Notes under the pieces: model-generated | Databases searched by the model: none | What the model was told of the DNA's origin: nothing | Seen by the model: the letters and a program-made list of their open reading frames with translations, nothing else | Part shown: positions 14,761 to 22,536 of the stretch, in pieces | How the letters are laid out: each line of letters begins with the position of its first letter | How positions within the stretch are numbered: position 1 is the first letter of the stretch | Assembly: GCA_002067045.1 (NCBI GenBank) | Contig: MVPZ01000072.1 | Span: 1 to 23,196, forward strand | From: Methanomassiliicoccales archaeon PtaB.Bin134 | GTDB taxonomy: Archaea; Thermoplasmatota; Thermoplasmata; Methanomassiliicoccales; UBA472 | Direction: 5' to 3' | DNA length: 23,196 nt | Program-made: the position numbers and the translations under genes

Positions 14761-16299
14761 ATGAGAAAACAAATCGCATTCCTGATCATGGCCGCGATGC
14801 TATTTTCCATCGTCGCTGGCACGATCGGAGAGCAGACCGAGGCGGCGGAGCCTGAGCCGGAATGGGTGGCCGGAGCGCCCCTGGCCTATCCCATATACCT
14901 GGCGGCCTGGGTGCAGGACGCGGACAACAACATGTACATCTTCGGCGGGAGGTCCAGCCTGACCAGCCCCGAGACCGACAATGCCAGCCGATACGATCTG
15001 GACACTGGCGAGCACGTGCGTTTGGCCAGCATGCCCCAGGGCGTCTCGGGCGCCGGGGCGGCCATCGGCGATGACGGCAGGATATTCGTCATAGGCGGCC
15101 GAAACGCCTCCGATCCCGCCGTGTACCTGGACCTGGTGCAGATATACGATCCGGCCACTGACAGCTGGGAGATGGGCGCCCCCATGCCCGAAGGGGCGAC
15201 CGTGTTGAACGCATTGTCCATGTCGGACGGCCTCATATACGTTATCGGAGGGACGAATTTCGGCGGAGTGACCGGGAACGTGCAGATATACGACCCGGCT
15301 GCCGACAGCTGGTCCTTGGGATCGGACATGGTGGTCCCGTGCTACGCTGGCTCCGCCATTGATACCGGCGGTTCCATCCTTTATCTGGGCGGTTCCAATC
15401 CCGATTTCATTACCACGTATCAGCATGTCCTGGTCTACAGCCAGGGGGACGACTGGTGGTGGACCCATTCCATGGAGCTTCCGGAGAAGATCGCCTCGGC
15501 CAGCTCCATAGTGGCCCAGGACCTCATGGTCTACATCACCGGCGGCGGGCGCGGTGACAACGCCTACGGCACCAACTGGGGGGGCGTGACCGGCTGCTAC
15601 GCCCTGGACCTGTCCACCGGGGACTTCCTGGAACTGCCCGAGATGTCCGTGGGCCGCAAGTACCACATGGCCGGAACCGATTCCCAGGGCAACATCGTGG
15701 TGCTGGGTGGGTACACCTACGATCCCTCGATCGGATACTTCACCACCACCTCGGTGGAGAAGCTGAGGGTGATGGACCTGCAGGTGGAATCCGCTGACGA
15801 GGTCGGGAGCGGGGAGGTGCTCACGGTCAAGCTGGACCTCAACCTGGCCTTCGCCCCCTACGAAATGATGGAGATCAGCGTCCGCCTGAAGAGCTCCGAC
15901 GGGGCTTTCGTGGAGCATTACATGCTGAGGGGCTATGTCGCAGAAGGCTCTCCGGCCTACTGCCGCCTTTCGATGCCGCAGGACCTTCCCAGCGGGGATT
16001 ACGTGGCCGAGTTCTACAAGGTGTACCCCTACAACTACTGGGGCAGCCGATCCATTTACCTGACGGACGTGGAGTTCTCCGTGGTCCATCAGCCCTCGAT
16101 CGGCGAGAGGATGGATTCCCAGCAGGGGGCCATTGACGCCCTGCAGGACCAGGTAGAGGGGCTGCAGGAGGACCTGTCCGCGGCCGACGACAAGCTGGGT
16201 TCCATGGCCACCAACCTGCTTTTGGTGATGGTCCTGGTCATAATCGCGGTGATCGTGGCCGTGGTGGTGCTGTTCTTGTCCCTCAGAAGGAAGTCCTAG
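14761..16299 (+). CDS. Membrane-anchored Kelch-type beta-propeller protein
   Basis: The 512-residue protein has an N-terminal signal peptide (MRKQIAFLIMAAMLFSIVAG), six Kelch-like blades with the repeating hydrophobic-GG motif (MYIFGGR, IFVIGGR, IYVIGGT, ILYLGGS, VYITGGG, IVVLGGY), a beta-sandwich-like domain (about 335-440), a coiled coil (about 450-480, DALQDQVEGLQEDLSAAD) and a C-terminal membrane helix ending in RRKS. It would be held at the outside of the membrane, with the propeller outermost, for binding or adhesion. It could start at TTG 14755 instead. It stops with TAG, the only TAG stop in the window. It has no apparent operon partner. Confidence 0.85.
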   Translation: MRKQIAFLIMAAMLFSIVAGTIGEQTEAAEPEPEWVAGAPLAYPIYLAAWVQDADNNMYIFGGRSSLTSPETDNASRYDLDTGEHVRLASMPQGVSGAGAAIGDDGRIFVIGGRNASDPAVYLDLVQIYDPATDSWEMGAPMPEGATVLNALSMSDGLIYVIGGTNFGGVTGNVQIYDPAADSWSLGSDMVVPCYAGSAIDTGGSILYLGGSNPDFITTYQHVLVYSQGDDWWWTHSMELPEKIASASSIVAQDLMVYITGGGRGDNAYGTNWGGVTGCYALDLSTGDFLELPEMSVGRKYHMAGTDSQGNIVVLGGYTYDPSIGYFTTTSVEKLRVMDLQVESADEVGSGEVLTVKLDLNLAFAPYEMMEISVRLKSSDGAFVEHYMLRGYVAEGSPAYCRLSMPQDLPSGDYVAEFYKVYPYNYWGSRSIYLTDVEFSVVHQPSIGERMDSQQGAIDALQDQVEGLQEDLSAADDKLGSMATNLLLVMVLVIIAVIVAVVVLFLSLRRKS

Positions 16300-16320
16300 T
16301 GCGACCCAAACCCTTTCCCG

Positions 16321-17130
16321 TCACCTTTTTCCGTTCTCCACCAGGTCCAGGCACTTCCGGTAGGCGTCCTCGCTCACCTTGGTGCTCACAAACTCTGGCT
16401 CAAGCTCCAGCTCTCGGAACTTGAACTCCTGCCCGAACTCCCTGGCCCGGTCCCTCCACCCTTCGTCGCACCCCAGGCCGGTGTCTATCAGCAGCATGCG
16501 GTTGTACCCGGCCATCTCGAAGAGCATCCTGAGCATCTCCAGGTCCCCGTACTCCGTGCCGCGGGCCATCTCCATCTTGTTTATCAGCAGCTTCCAGTTG
16601 TCCGCCCAGGCCGGGGTCAGGTAGAACACCCCCGCGTAGCGCCTGAGCAGCTTCAGGTATCCGTCGGTGCCCCCCAGGGGCACGGCTATGCAGTCGTCCA
16701 CTATCCGCCCCTGGTCGTCGGTGAGGATGACCACGGGCGTCTGGACGCCCTCGAACAGCACGTTCATGTCCTTGAAGGCGTTGCCACAGAGGCCGTAGAA
16801 CAGCAATATGGTGGCGCAATGCCCGTCCAGGACCCGGGCTGACCTGGCGACCTCCTTCCCCAGCTCCTTGGGCTCCTCGTGCAATCCCATCGACTTCATC
16901 CAGATGAGCACGGAACGGCCCTCGCTCTCCCCCAGCGAGGTGAGGTCAGACTCGTTCAGCAGGCGCATGGACAGCCCCTTCATCCGCATCTTGCGGACCA
17001 GGCTGGCCGAGTGCTCGTCCTCCACCACGAAGATATCTGACAGTCCGCGATCCCTGCTCAGCAGGTAGACTATCTCGTCCTCCAGCACCGGGCATCCCAC
17101 GATTGCCAGCCTGCGGTCCCCGGTCATCAT
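16321..17130 (-). CDS. DUF1638 family protein
   Basis: The 269-residue product fits DUF1638: it begins MMTGDRRLAIVGCPVLEDEI with the early cysteine (residue 13), and has LLFYGLCGNAFKDM, VDDCIAVPLGGTDGYLKLL and FYLTPAWADNWKLLINKM, the family's conserved cysteines, glycines and aromatic residues. DUF1638 proteins occur in methanogens and anaerobic bacteria, often near corrinoid or methyl-transfer genes; the reaction is not known, and no such neighbour is visible here. The true start is ATG 17130 or 17127, which overlaps the stop of the upstream coiled-coil ORF (ATATGATG); the frame upstream of that is only the shadow of that ORF. Confidence 0.85.
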   Translation of the reverse strand: MMTGDRRLAIVGCPVLEDEIVYLLSRDRGLSDIFVVEDEHSASLVRKMRMKGLSMRLLNESDLTSLGESEGRSVLIWMKSMGLHEEPKELGKEVARSARVLDGHCATILLFYGLCGNAFKDMNVLFEGVQTPVVILTDDQGRIVDDCIAVPLGGTDGYLKLLRRYAGVFYLTPAWADNWKLLINKMEMARGTEYGDLEMLRMLFEMAGYNRMLLIDTGLGCDEGWRDRAREFGQEFKFRELELEPEFVSTKVSEDAYRKCLDLVENGKR

Positions 17131-17294
17131 ATCCCCCGGTCCTTCTCGATGGCGCCCTTGACCCCCGATAGGCCGCCTGCCATGGAAGCCTCCATGGCCT
17201 CCAGCCTCCTCTGCAGGTCCCGGAGCAGCGCGCTCTGAACTCTCAGTTCCTCCAGCATCCGCTCCAGGAGTATCTCCTCTTTGGCTTCCATCAT
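17127..17294 (-). CDS. 55-residue coiled-coil protein coupled to DUF1638
   Basis: This minus-strand ORF encodes MMEAKEEILLERMLEELRVQ and continues as a single amphipathic helix (LLRDLQRRLEAMEASMAGG), ending KDRGI. Its TGA at 17127-17129 overlaps the ATG of the DUF1638 gene, a strong sign of translational coupling. AACTATTTAG on the minus strand near 17317-17326 is a TATA box about 27 bases before the ATG at 17294, so the mRNA is near leaderless; AAGGA directly precedes the start codon. The function is unknown; a complex with the DUF1638 protein is a reasonable inference. Confidence 0.65.
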   Translation of the reverse strand: MMEAKEEILLERMLEELRVQSALLRDLQRRLEAMEASMAGGLSGVKGAIEKDRGI

Positions 17295-17373
17295 TCCTTG
17301 GAAGAGTTGGCATTCACTAAATAGTTTGCGAGTCCCTTCTCCGAATCATTATTATGCTGCCTAGGGGCATGCT

Positions 17374-18123
17374 ATGAACGGTGGTCGCTTGGACGTCGTA
17401 TTCATGGGAACCAACGGCTGGTACGATACGGAGACGGGGAACACCCTGAGCATACTGGTCCGCTCCAAGGAGATGAACGTGGTGCTGGACGCCGGCGGCG
17501 GGCTGCACAAGCTGGACCGGTACGCGGACCTCTCCAAGCCCACCGTCATCATGCTGTCGCACCATCATCTGGACCATCTGATCGGCTTCCATCAGCTGGT
17601 GCGATTCCGGTTCCAGGACCGGGTCACCGTGGTGGGCATCATGGGCACCCACAACATCCTGCATGAGCTGCTGCGCGATCCCTTCTCCGTGCCCATGGGG
17701 CTGCTCCCCTACAACATAGAGGTCCTGGAGGTCAAGGAGGGCGTGCACGAGCGGCCGTTCCGCTTCCACAGCCGCCTGCTGTTCCATTCCTCCCCCTGCC
17801 TGGGCTACCGCCTGGAGCTCGACGGGAAGGTGATCGCCTTCTGCACGGACACCGGGCCGTGCAAGAACACCGTGGAGCTTGCCCGCAACGCCGACCTTCT
17901 GATCACCGAGAGCTCCTTCCGCAGCGGGGAGAGCAGTGACCTCTGGCCGCATCTCACCCCCGAGGACGCCCTGGAGATCAAACGGGCCGCGGGCGCCAAG
18001 CGCCTGGTATTGACGCACTTCGACGCCTACAAGTATCCCAAAATTGAGGATAGGGAGGAGGTGGGCGAGCGGTATCCAGGCCAACTGACCATATCCAAGG
18101 ACGACATGGTCCTGGAGCTATGA
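17374..18123 (+). CDS. MBL-fold metallo-hydrolase
   Basis: The 249-residue enzyme has the metallo-beta-lactamase motif SHHHLDHLIG at about 66-75 (HxHxDH), a first strand VVFMGTNGW, further ligand candidates in FHSSP, the acidic FCTDTGPCKN and the C-terminal LTHFDAYKYP. This layout is that of the RNase Z-like branch of the fold, binding one or two metal ions, mostly zinc. The substrate, RNA, phosphodiester or small molecule, cannot be told. TCATTATTATG at 17346-17356 is a TATA box for a leaderless start. It precedes the ABC-F gene by 37 bases, so it may be part of the same run. Confidence 0.85.
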   Translation: MNGGRLDVVFMGTNGWYDTETGNTLSILVRSKEMNVVLDAGGGLHKLDRYADLSKPTVIMLSHHHLDHLIGFHQLVRFRFQDRVTVVGIMGTHNILHELLRDPFSVPMGLLPYNIEVLEVKEGVHERPFRFHSRLLFHSSPCLGYRLELDGKVIAFCTDTGPCKNTVELARNADLLITESSFRSGESSDLWPHLTPEDALEIKRAAGAKRLVLTHFDAYKYPKIEDREEVGERYPGQLTISKDDMVLEL

Positions 18124-18160
18124 GGGAAAGACATAAGGCCCGAGGCACGATTGCCTTGGC

Positions 18161-19969
18161 ATGCTCCTGAAAGCGGAAGGGGTGGGCAAGGCCTTCGGTC
18201 CCAAGGAGGTCCTCAAGGAGGTGGACATCCAGATAGAGCTGGGGGACCGCATCGGGCTGGTCGGGCGCAACGGTGCCGGCAAGACCACCCTGATCAAGCT
18301 GCTCATGGGTCAGATCAAACCGGACCTGGGCACCCTGACCATACGCACCAGCAAGATCTGCCATCTTTCGCAGTTCGTTGAGGTGGACCACTCCGCCTCC
18401 GTGGATTCCACGGTGGGCTTCGTCAGCGAGGAGGTGTCCCCCCTGCGCAAGAGGGCCGCCGAGATCGAGGAGGTGATGGCCTCCGGAGGGGATTCCGACA
18501 CGGACTGGAACGCAATTTCCTCCGAGTACGCCTCCATTCAGGAGGAGCTGGCCAGGCTCTCCCCCCAGAAGACCAAGGGCAAGGCCATGGACATCCTGGA
18601 GGGGTTCGGGATGGAGAACAAGGCCCAGGGGAAGATGGGCGAGCTGAGCGGGGGCGAGCGCACCAAGGTCATGCTCTCCCGCGTCCTGGCCCAGGCCGAG
18701 CAGTCCGACCTGGTGTTCCTGGACGAGCCGACCAGCCATCTGGACATCGAGACGGTGGAGTGGCTGGAGGACCAGCTTCTGAAGCTGAAGGGGGCGGTGA
18801 TCATCATCTCCCACGACCGCTATTTCCTGGACAACGTGGCCACCCGAATTATCGAGCTGGAGAACGGCCGCCTCACGCACTACTCGGGCAACTACTCGGT
18901 GTTCATGGAGAAGAAGGCCCTGGACCGCGAACGGCTGATGCAGGCCCACGAGAAGGCGGTGCGAGAGAAGGAGCGCCAGGAGCGCATCGCCGACGAGCTG
19001 CACAACAAGTACAAGTTCAAGTCGTATCACAAGACCAGGGAGAAGATGGCCGAGCGGGTGGAGGTCCCCGACCCCCCGGTGCAGGAGAAGGACCTGCAGG
19101 TGCGCATATACGCCCTCGGGAAGTCAGGAAAGAACGTCATCACCGCCAAGGAGCTGGAGGTGGCCAGGGGGAAGCGCAAGGTCCTGGACAAGCTGGACCT
19201 GGAGCTGGAGAAGGGGGACAAGCTGGGGATATTCGGTCCCAACGGCAGCGGGAAGACCACCCTGCTGAAGGCGCTGCAGTCCAAGCTCCCTTACCTGGGA
19301 GAGCTGAACGTGTCCCCCGGGGTCAAGATCGGTTACTACGCCCAAGAGCACGACCTGCTGGACCCCGCTCTCACCGCGGAGCAGCAGATGAAGAGGACCC
19401 TGGGGCAGCAGACCACGGAGGCCCGGGCCATCCTGGCCCGGCTGCTGCTCACCGGGAAGGACGTGGAGCGCCCGATAAGCACCCTTTCCGGAGGAGAGCG
19501 CGCCAGGTTGGCCTTGGCCATGCTGCTGGCCCAGCACAAGAACCTTCTGATCCTGGACGAGCCCTCCAACTATCTGGACATACCCAGCAAGGAGGCGGTG
19601 GAGGAGGCCCTGCGCGAATACACAGGCAGCCTGATCGTGGTCACCCACGACCGTTACCTGCTGGATGCGGTATGCACCAAGGTGGGGGAGCTGCGGGCCG
19701 GCAAGCTCAACGTGTTCAACGGCACCTACTCCGAGATGAAGGGCCGGCAGAAGTTCTCCCAGGGCATAGAGGTGGCCGAGGTGTACAAGGCCGTTTCCGG
19801 GTTCAAGGACTGGGTAAGCGGGGTGAGCTACAAGGCCGGGGACAAGGTGACCATCGCCAAGACGGAACTGGAGAACTTCCGCTGGGCCCTGGACACCGGC
19901 AAGCTGAAGAAGGTCGGAGGGACCGAACTTAAGAAGGTGCGCAAGCCCCCGGCCCCGGAGGGGGAGTGA
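18161..19969 (+). CDS. ABC-F family ATPase
   Basis: The 602-residue protein has two ABC ATPase domains and no membrane helix. The first has Walker A GRNGAGKT at 35-42, signature LSGGERTKVML and Walker B LVFLDEPTSHLD; the second has GPNGSGKT near 355, LSGGERARLALAML and LLILDEPSNYLD. Between them is the charged helical linker (about 245-305) that reaches into the ribosome in this family. A C-terminal extension of about 70 residues rich in K follows. ABC-F proteins act on stalled or antibiotic-bound ribosomes or on assembly; the archaeal role is not settled. Its stop is directly followed by the next gene's ATG. Confidence 0.92.
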   Translation: MLLKAEGVGKAFGPKEVLKEVDIQIELGDRIGLVGRNGAGKTTLIKLLMGQIKPDLGTLTIRTSKICHLSQFVEVDHSASVDSTVGFVSEEVSPLRKRAAEIEEVMASGGDSDTDWNAISSEYASIQEELARLSPQKTKGKAMDILEGFGMENKAQGKMGELSGGERTKVMLSRVLAQAEQSDLVFLDEPTSHLDIETVEWLEDQLLKLKGAVIIISHDRYFLDNVATRIIELENGRLTHYSGNYSVFMEKKALDRERLMQAHEKAVREKERQERIADELHNKYKFKSYHKTREKMAERVEVPDPPVQEKDLQVRIYALGKSGKNVITAKELEVARGKRKVLDKLDLELEKGDKLGIFGPNGSGKTTLLKALQSKLPYLGELNVSPGVKIGYYAQEHDLLDPALTAEQQMKRTLGQQTTEARAILARLLLTGKDVERPISTLSGGERARLALAMLLAQHKNLLILDEPSNYLDIPSKEAVEEALREYTGSLIVVTHDRYLLDAVCTKVGELRAGKLNVFNGTYSEMKGRQKFSQGIEVAEVYKAVSGFKDWVSGVSYKAGDKVTIAKTELENFRWALDTGKLKKVGGTELKKVRKPPAPEGE

Positions 19970-20551
19970 ATGGCCGACGATCATGATGCCGGGACCCCCC
20001 GGCCCTCGCAGTTCCCGGCAGCGGAGAGGCACCGCCTGGTGGATGAGGACCGCCGGCGCCGCCAGCCCTTCGAGCTGATCATCTCGCGGATGGGGCTTCG
20101 GCCGGGTGAGGGGGTCGCCGACCTCGGCGCGGGGATCGGCTACCTCTCCATACCCCTGGCTGACGCCGGGGCCCGAGTGGTGGCCTTGGACCTCCAGCAG
20201 CAGATGCTTGACGGCATCAGGGAGAGGGACGGTGGCTCGGAGCGCATCAGGCTGGTGCGGGCCGAGCTGCCCTCCATACCCCTTCCGGACGCCTCCCTGG
20301 ACCGGGTGCTCATGGTCAACGTCTTCCACGAGGTGGAGGACAAGCCCGCCCTGGTTCGGGAGATCTCCCGCGTCCTCCGGCCGAACGGAAGGGTGTCCCT
20401 GGTGGACTGGCAGGCCAGGGAGACCGGGAGGGGGCCGCCCATGCACGAGCGGGTGCCCATGGAGATCGCGCCCACCCTTTTCCCCGGGTTCCGGAAGGTG
20501 CGCGGTCACGACGACCCCAACTACTACCACCTGGAGCTGGTGAGGGAGTGA
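19970..20551 (+). CDS. Class I SAM-dependent methyltransferase
   Basis: The 193-residue protein has motif I DLGAGIG at 51-57, the strand-2 acidic residue in VVALDLQQQML, VRAELPSIPLPDASLDRVLMVNV, and LRPNGRVSLVDWQ. It resembles UbiE/ArsM-like small-molecule methyltransferases but lacks identifying substrate residues. Its ATG follows the ABC-F stop without a gap and its TGA overlaps the GTG of the next gene, so it is the middle of a tight operon. Confidence 0.85.
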   Translation: MADDHDAGTPRPSQFPAAERHRLVDEDRRRRQPFELIISRMGLRPGEGVADLGAGIGYLSIPLADAGARVVALDLQQQMLDGIRERDGGSERIRLVRAELPSIPLPDASLDRVLMVNVFHEVEDKPALVREISRVLRPNGRVSLVDWQARETGRGPPMHERVPMEIAPTLFPGFRKVRGHDDPNYYHLELVRE

Positions 20552-21144
20552 GCGGGCGGGAGGCCTGGGACCGCCTCTACGCCGGCCAGGGCCGCCCCTG
20601 GAAGGGGATGGCCGATGAGGTCGTTCCGCTCTCTGGCACGGTCCTGGAGCTGGGGGTGGGGAACGGGAAAGGGCTTTCAGCCCTCACCGGGGCGGCCTCC
20701 CCGGTGGGACTGGACATCTCCCGCCCCGCCCTCCGCTCCTGCCAACTCCATTTCCCCATACCCCTGGTGCAGGGGGACGCGCGCCATCTGCCCTTCAAGG
20801 ACCGTTCCTTCAACGGGGTCTCCGCCTCGCACGTGCTGGGACATCTCACCTCCGCCGGCCGGGAGATGGCTGCCAGGGAGATCGTCAGGGTGCTGCGGCC
20901 GAACGGGCTTCTGTACCTCAACGAGTTCGGGGAGCAGGACATGCGCTGCGGGAGGGGATCGGAACCTGAGCCCCGGACCTTTGAGCGGGGGAACGGGATA
21001 ATCTGCCATCATTTCATCGATGGGGAGTTCCGTGAACTGTTCCCGTCCCTGCGCCTGGAGAGGGAATGGGAGAGAAGGGTGGACAAGCGCTACCACGGCC
21101 GCGCCGAGGTAAGGCAAGAGCGGCGGGCACTCCTGGTCCGGTGA
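20548..21144 (+). CDS. Class I SAM-dependent methyltransferase, short form
   Basis: The 198-residue protein starts at GTG 20548, overlapping the previous stop by four bases (GTGA). Motif I is ELGVGNG at 34-40, followed by PVGLDIS, the acidic QGDARHLPF and LRPNGLLYLNEFG. It is distinct in sequence from its neighbour, so the pair is not a recent duplication. Substrate unknown. The stop lies about 40 bases before the next gene's likely start. Confidence 0.85.
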   Translation: MSGREAWDRLYAGQGRPWKGMADEVVPLSGTVLELGVGNGKGLSALTGAASPVGLDISRPALRSCQLHFPIPLVQGDARHLPFKDRSFNGVSASHVLGHLTSAGREMAAREIVRVLRPNGLLYLNEFGEQDMRCGRGSEPEPRTFERGNGIICHHFIDGEFRELFPSLRLEREWERRVDKRYHGRAEVRQERRALLVR

Positions 21145-21185
21145 GGGCGTTCCCTTTATCTATCATTCCGGGGGTTGAGGTGGAG

Positions 21186-21995
21186 ATGAACGCCTTCGGC
21201 ATGCCCGCCCTCATCGAGTTCGACAGCGTCAGACAGAATCTGGAGCTGGGCCGGGAGCTGGGACTGGACTTCGTGGAGCTTAACATGAACCTGCCCTACT
21301 CCTTCCCGGAGAACATCGATCCCCGGGAGCTGAGGTCCGCCGCCAGGGAGGGAATGGCCTTCAGCGTGCACCTGCACGACGAGCTGGACCTGGGCTCCCT
21401 GCACTCCGCGGTGCGCAGGGGGCACCTGTCCCGGTGCGAGGAGGCCTTGCGCTGGGGATCGCGGAACAACGTCTTCCTGCTCAACCTGCACCTGAACCCC
21501 GGGGTTTACTTCACCCTGCCCGACCGGAAGGTCTGGGTGTACGACCGCTACGTGGAGGAGTACATCAGCGCCCTGAACGACTCCTTCTCCCGCCTGTCCT
21601 CGCTGGCATCCGGCCTTGGTATGAAAATATGTGTGGAGAACACCGGTCATCTCGCCCTGCCGTACATGCGCAGGGCGGTGGGCTCGCTGCTGGACCTGGA
21701 TGGCGTGGGGCTATGCTGGGACATAGGCCACGACGCCCGTTCCGGATGGATGGAGAGCGATTTCATGATGGGGAACCTGGAGCGGGTTTGGCACATGCAC
21801 TTCCACGATTACGACGGAAGGAGCGACCATCAGCTTCCCTTCACCGGGACCGTGGACTGCCCCCGCTTCCTGGACATCGCCCGGGAAAGGGGGATGTCCC
21901 TGCTGGTGGAGGTCAAGACCGAGAAGGCCCTGCGCAGGGCCGTAGGCGACCTGCGGGCGAGGGGCTACGCCGCTCCCACAAAGTCAATAAAATGA
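21186..21995 (+). CDS. Sugar phosphate isomerase/epimerase-like TIM-barrel protein
   Basis: The 269-residue protein belongs to the xylose-isomerase-like TIM-barrel superfamily, which includes sugar isomerases and AP endonuclease 2. Candidate metal and acid-base residues are in FSVHLHDELD, ICVENTGHL, LCWDIGHDA, VWHMHFHDYD and LLVEVK, all at strand ends in the usual order. ATG 21186 was chosen because GAGGTG lies five bases before it and the barrel begins at once with AFGMPALIEFDS; GTG 21141, overlapping the previous stop, would add 15 residues. It is the last gene of the ABC-F run and is followed by a hairpin terminator. Substrate unknown. Confidence 0.82.
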   Translation: MNAFGMPALIEFDSVRQNLELGRELGLDFVELNMNLPYSFPENIDPRELRSAAREGMAFSVHLHDELDLGSLHSAVRRGHLSRCEEALRWGSRNNVFLLNLHLNPGVYFTLPDRKVWVYDRYVEEYISALNDSFSRLSSLASGLGMKICVENTGHLALPYMRRAVGSLLDLDGVGLCWDIGHDARSGWMESDFMMGNLERVWHMHFHDYDGRSDHQLPFTGTVDCPRFLDIARERGMSLLVEVKTEKALRRAVGDLRARGYAAPTKSIK

Positions 21996-22025
21996 CCTAA
22001 ATGGTCATATAACTAGGATGGAAAA

Positions 22026-22070
22026 CTGGCTCCCCCCAACTAGCCAGATGTTTTACGGTTATTTTTCTGT
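22026..22070 (+). terminator. Hairpin and T-rich terminator
   Basis: CTGGCT at 22026-22031 pairs with AGCCAG at 22042-22047 and is followed by GTTTTACGGTTATTTTTCTG. This ends the ABC-F/methyltransferase run. Confidence 0.65.
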
Positions 22071-22076
22071 TGCAAT

Positions 22077-22087
22077 CATTTATAACA
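22077..22087 (+). promoter_or_regulatory. TATA box for the FMN-binding protein gene
   Basis: CATTTATAACA predicts a transcript start near 22107; GGTGA just upstream of ATG 22119 is the ribosome binding site. Confidence 0.5.
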
Positions 22088-22118
22088 TGCAAGCCCCATT
22101 TCCAATCGGGTGATCACA

Positions 22119-22529
22119 ATGGTAGCGATACCGGAAGAAGTACTCAAAGTGCTGAACGACGACGCGTCGGTCAGGGTCCTAGCTACGAAGTCAAAGAGCG
22201 GCGATGTGCACGCCATCCAGGTCGGAAGCTTGAAGGCTCCCGCCCCGGACACCATCATCGTCGGCGCCATTCTCATGAAGCGCACCGGGAAGAACCTGGA
22301 GGCGATGAAGGAGAAGGGCGAGCTGGTCTCCATCCTCGCCGGGTCCAAGACCACCTCCTACGAGGTGCGGGCCAAGGTCAAGGATTACGTGACCTCCGGG
22401 CCGATCTTCGACCAGATGAACGCCGCCTTGGAAAAGATGGGGCTGAAGGCCGCCGGGGTCTGGGTCCTGGGCGTTCAAGAGGTCTGGAACCAGAGCGCTG
22501 GGTACAGCGCCGGCTCCAAGATGGTCTGA
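22119..22529 (+). CDS. Pyridoxamine 5'-phosphate oxidase-like FMN-binding split-barrel protein
   Basis: The 136-residue product begins MVAIPEEVLKVLNDDASVRV, continuing with VLATKSKSGDVHAIQVGSL and TIIVGAILMKRTGKNLEAM, the pattern of small FMN- or F420-binding split-barrel proteins of the pyridoxamine oxidase-like superfamily. These are dimeric redox proteins or flavin reductases of unknown partners, frequent in methanogens. ATG 22119 has GGTGAT six bases upstream, preferable to GTG 22110. It is convergent with hisD, leaving only seven bases between the stops. Confidence 0.82.
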   Translation: MVAIPEEVLKVLNDDASVRVLATKSKSGDVHAIQVGSLKAPAPDTIIVGAILMKRTGKNLEAMKEKGELVSILAGSKTTSYEVRAKVKDYVTSGPIFDQMNAALEKMGLKAAGVWVLGVQEVWNQSAGYSAGSKMV

Positions 22530-22536
22530 ACGGGCC

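Noticed and set aside
17131..17313. N-terminal extension of the DUF1638 protein
   Set aside because: It is the out-of-frame shadow of the 55-residue coiled-coil ORF and has a G/P/R-rich nonsense composition.
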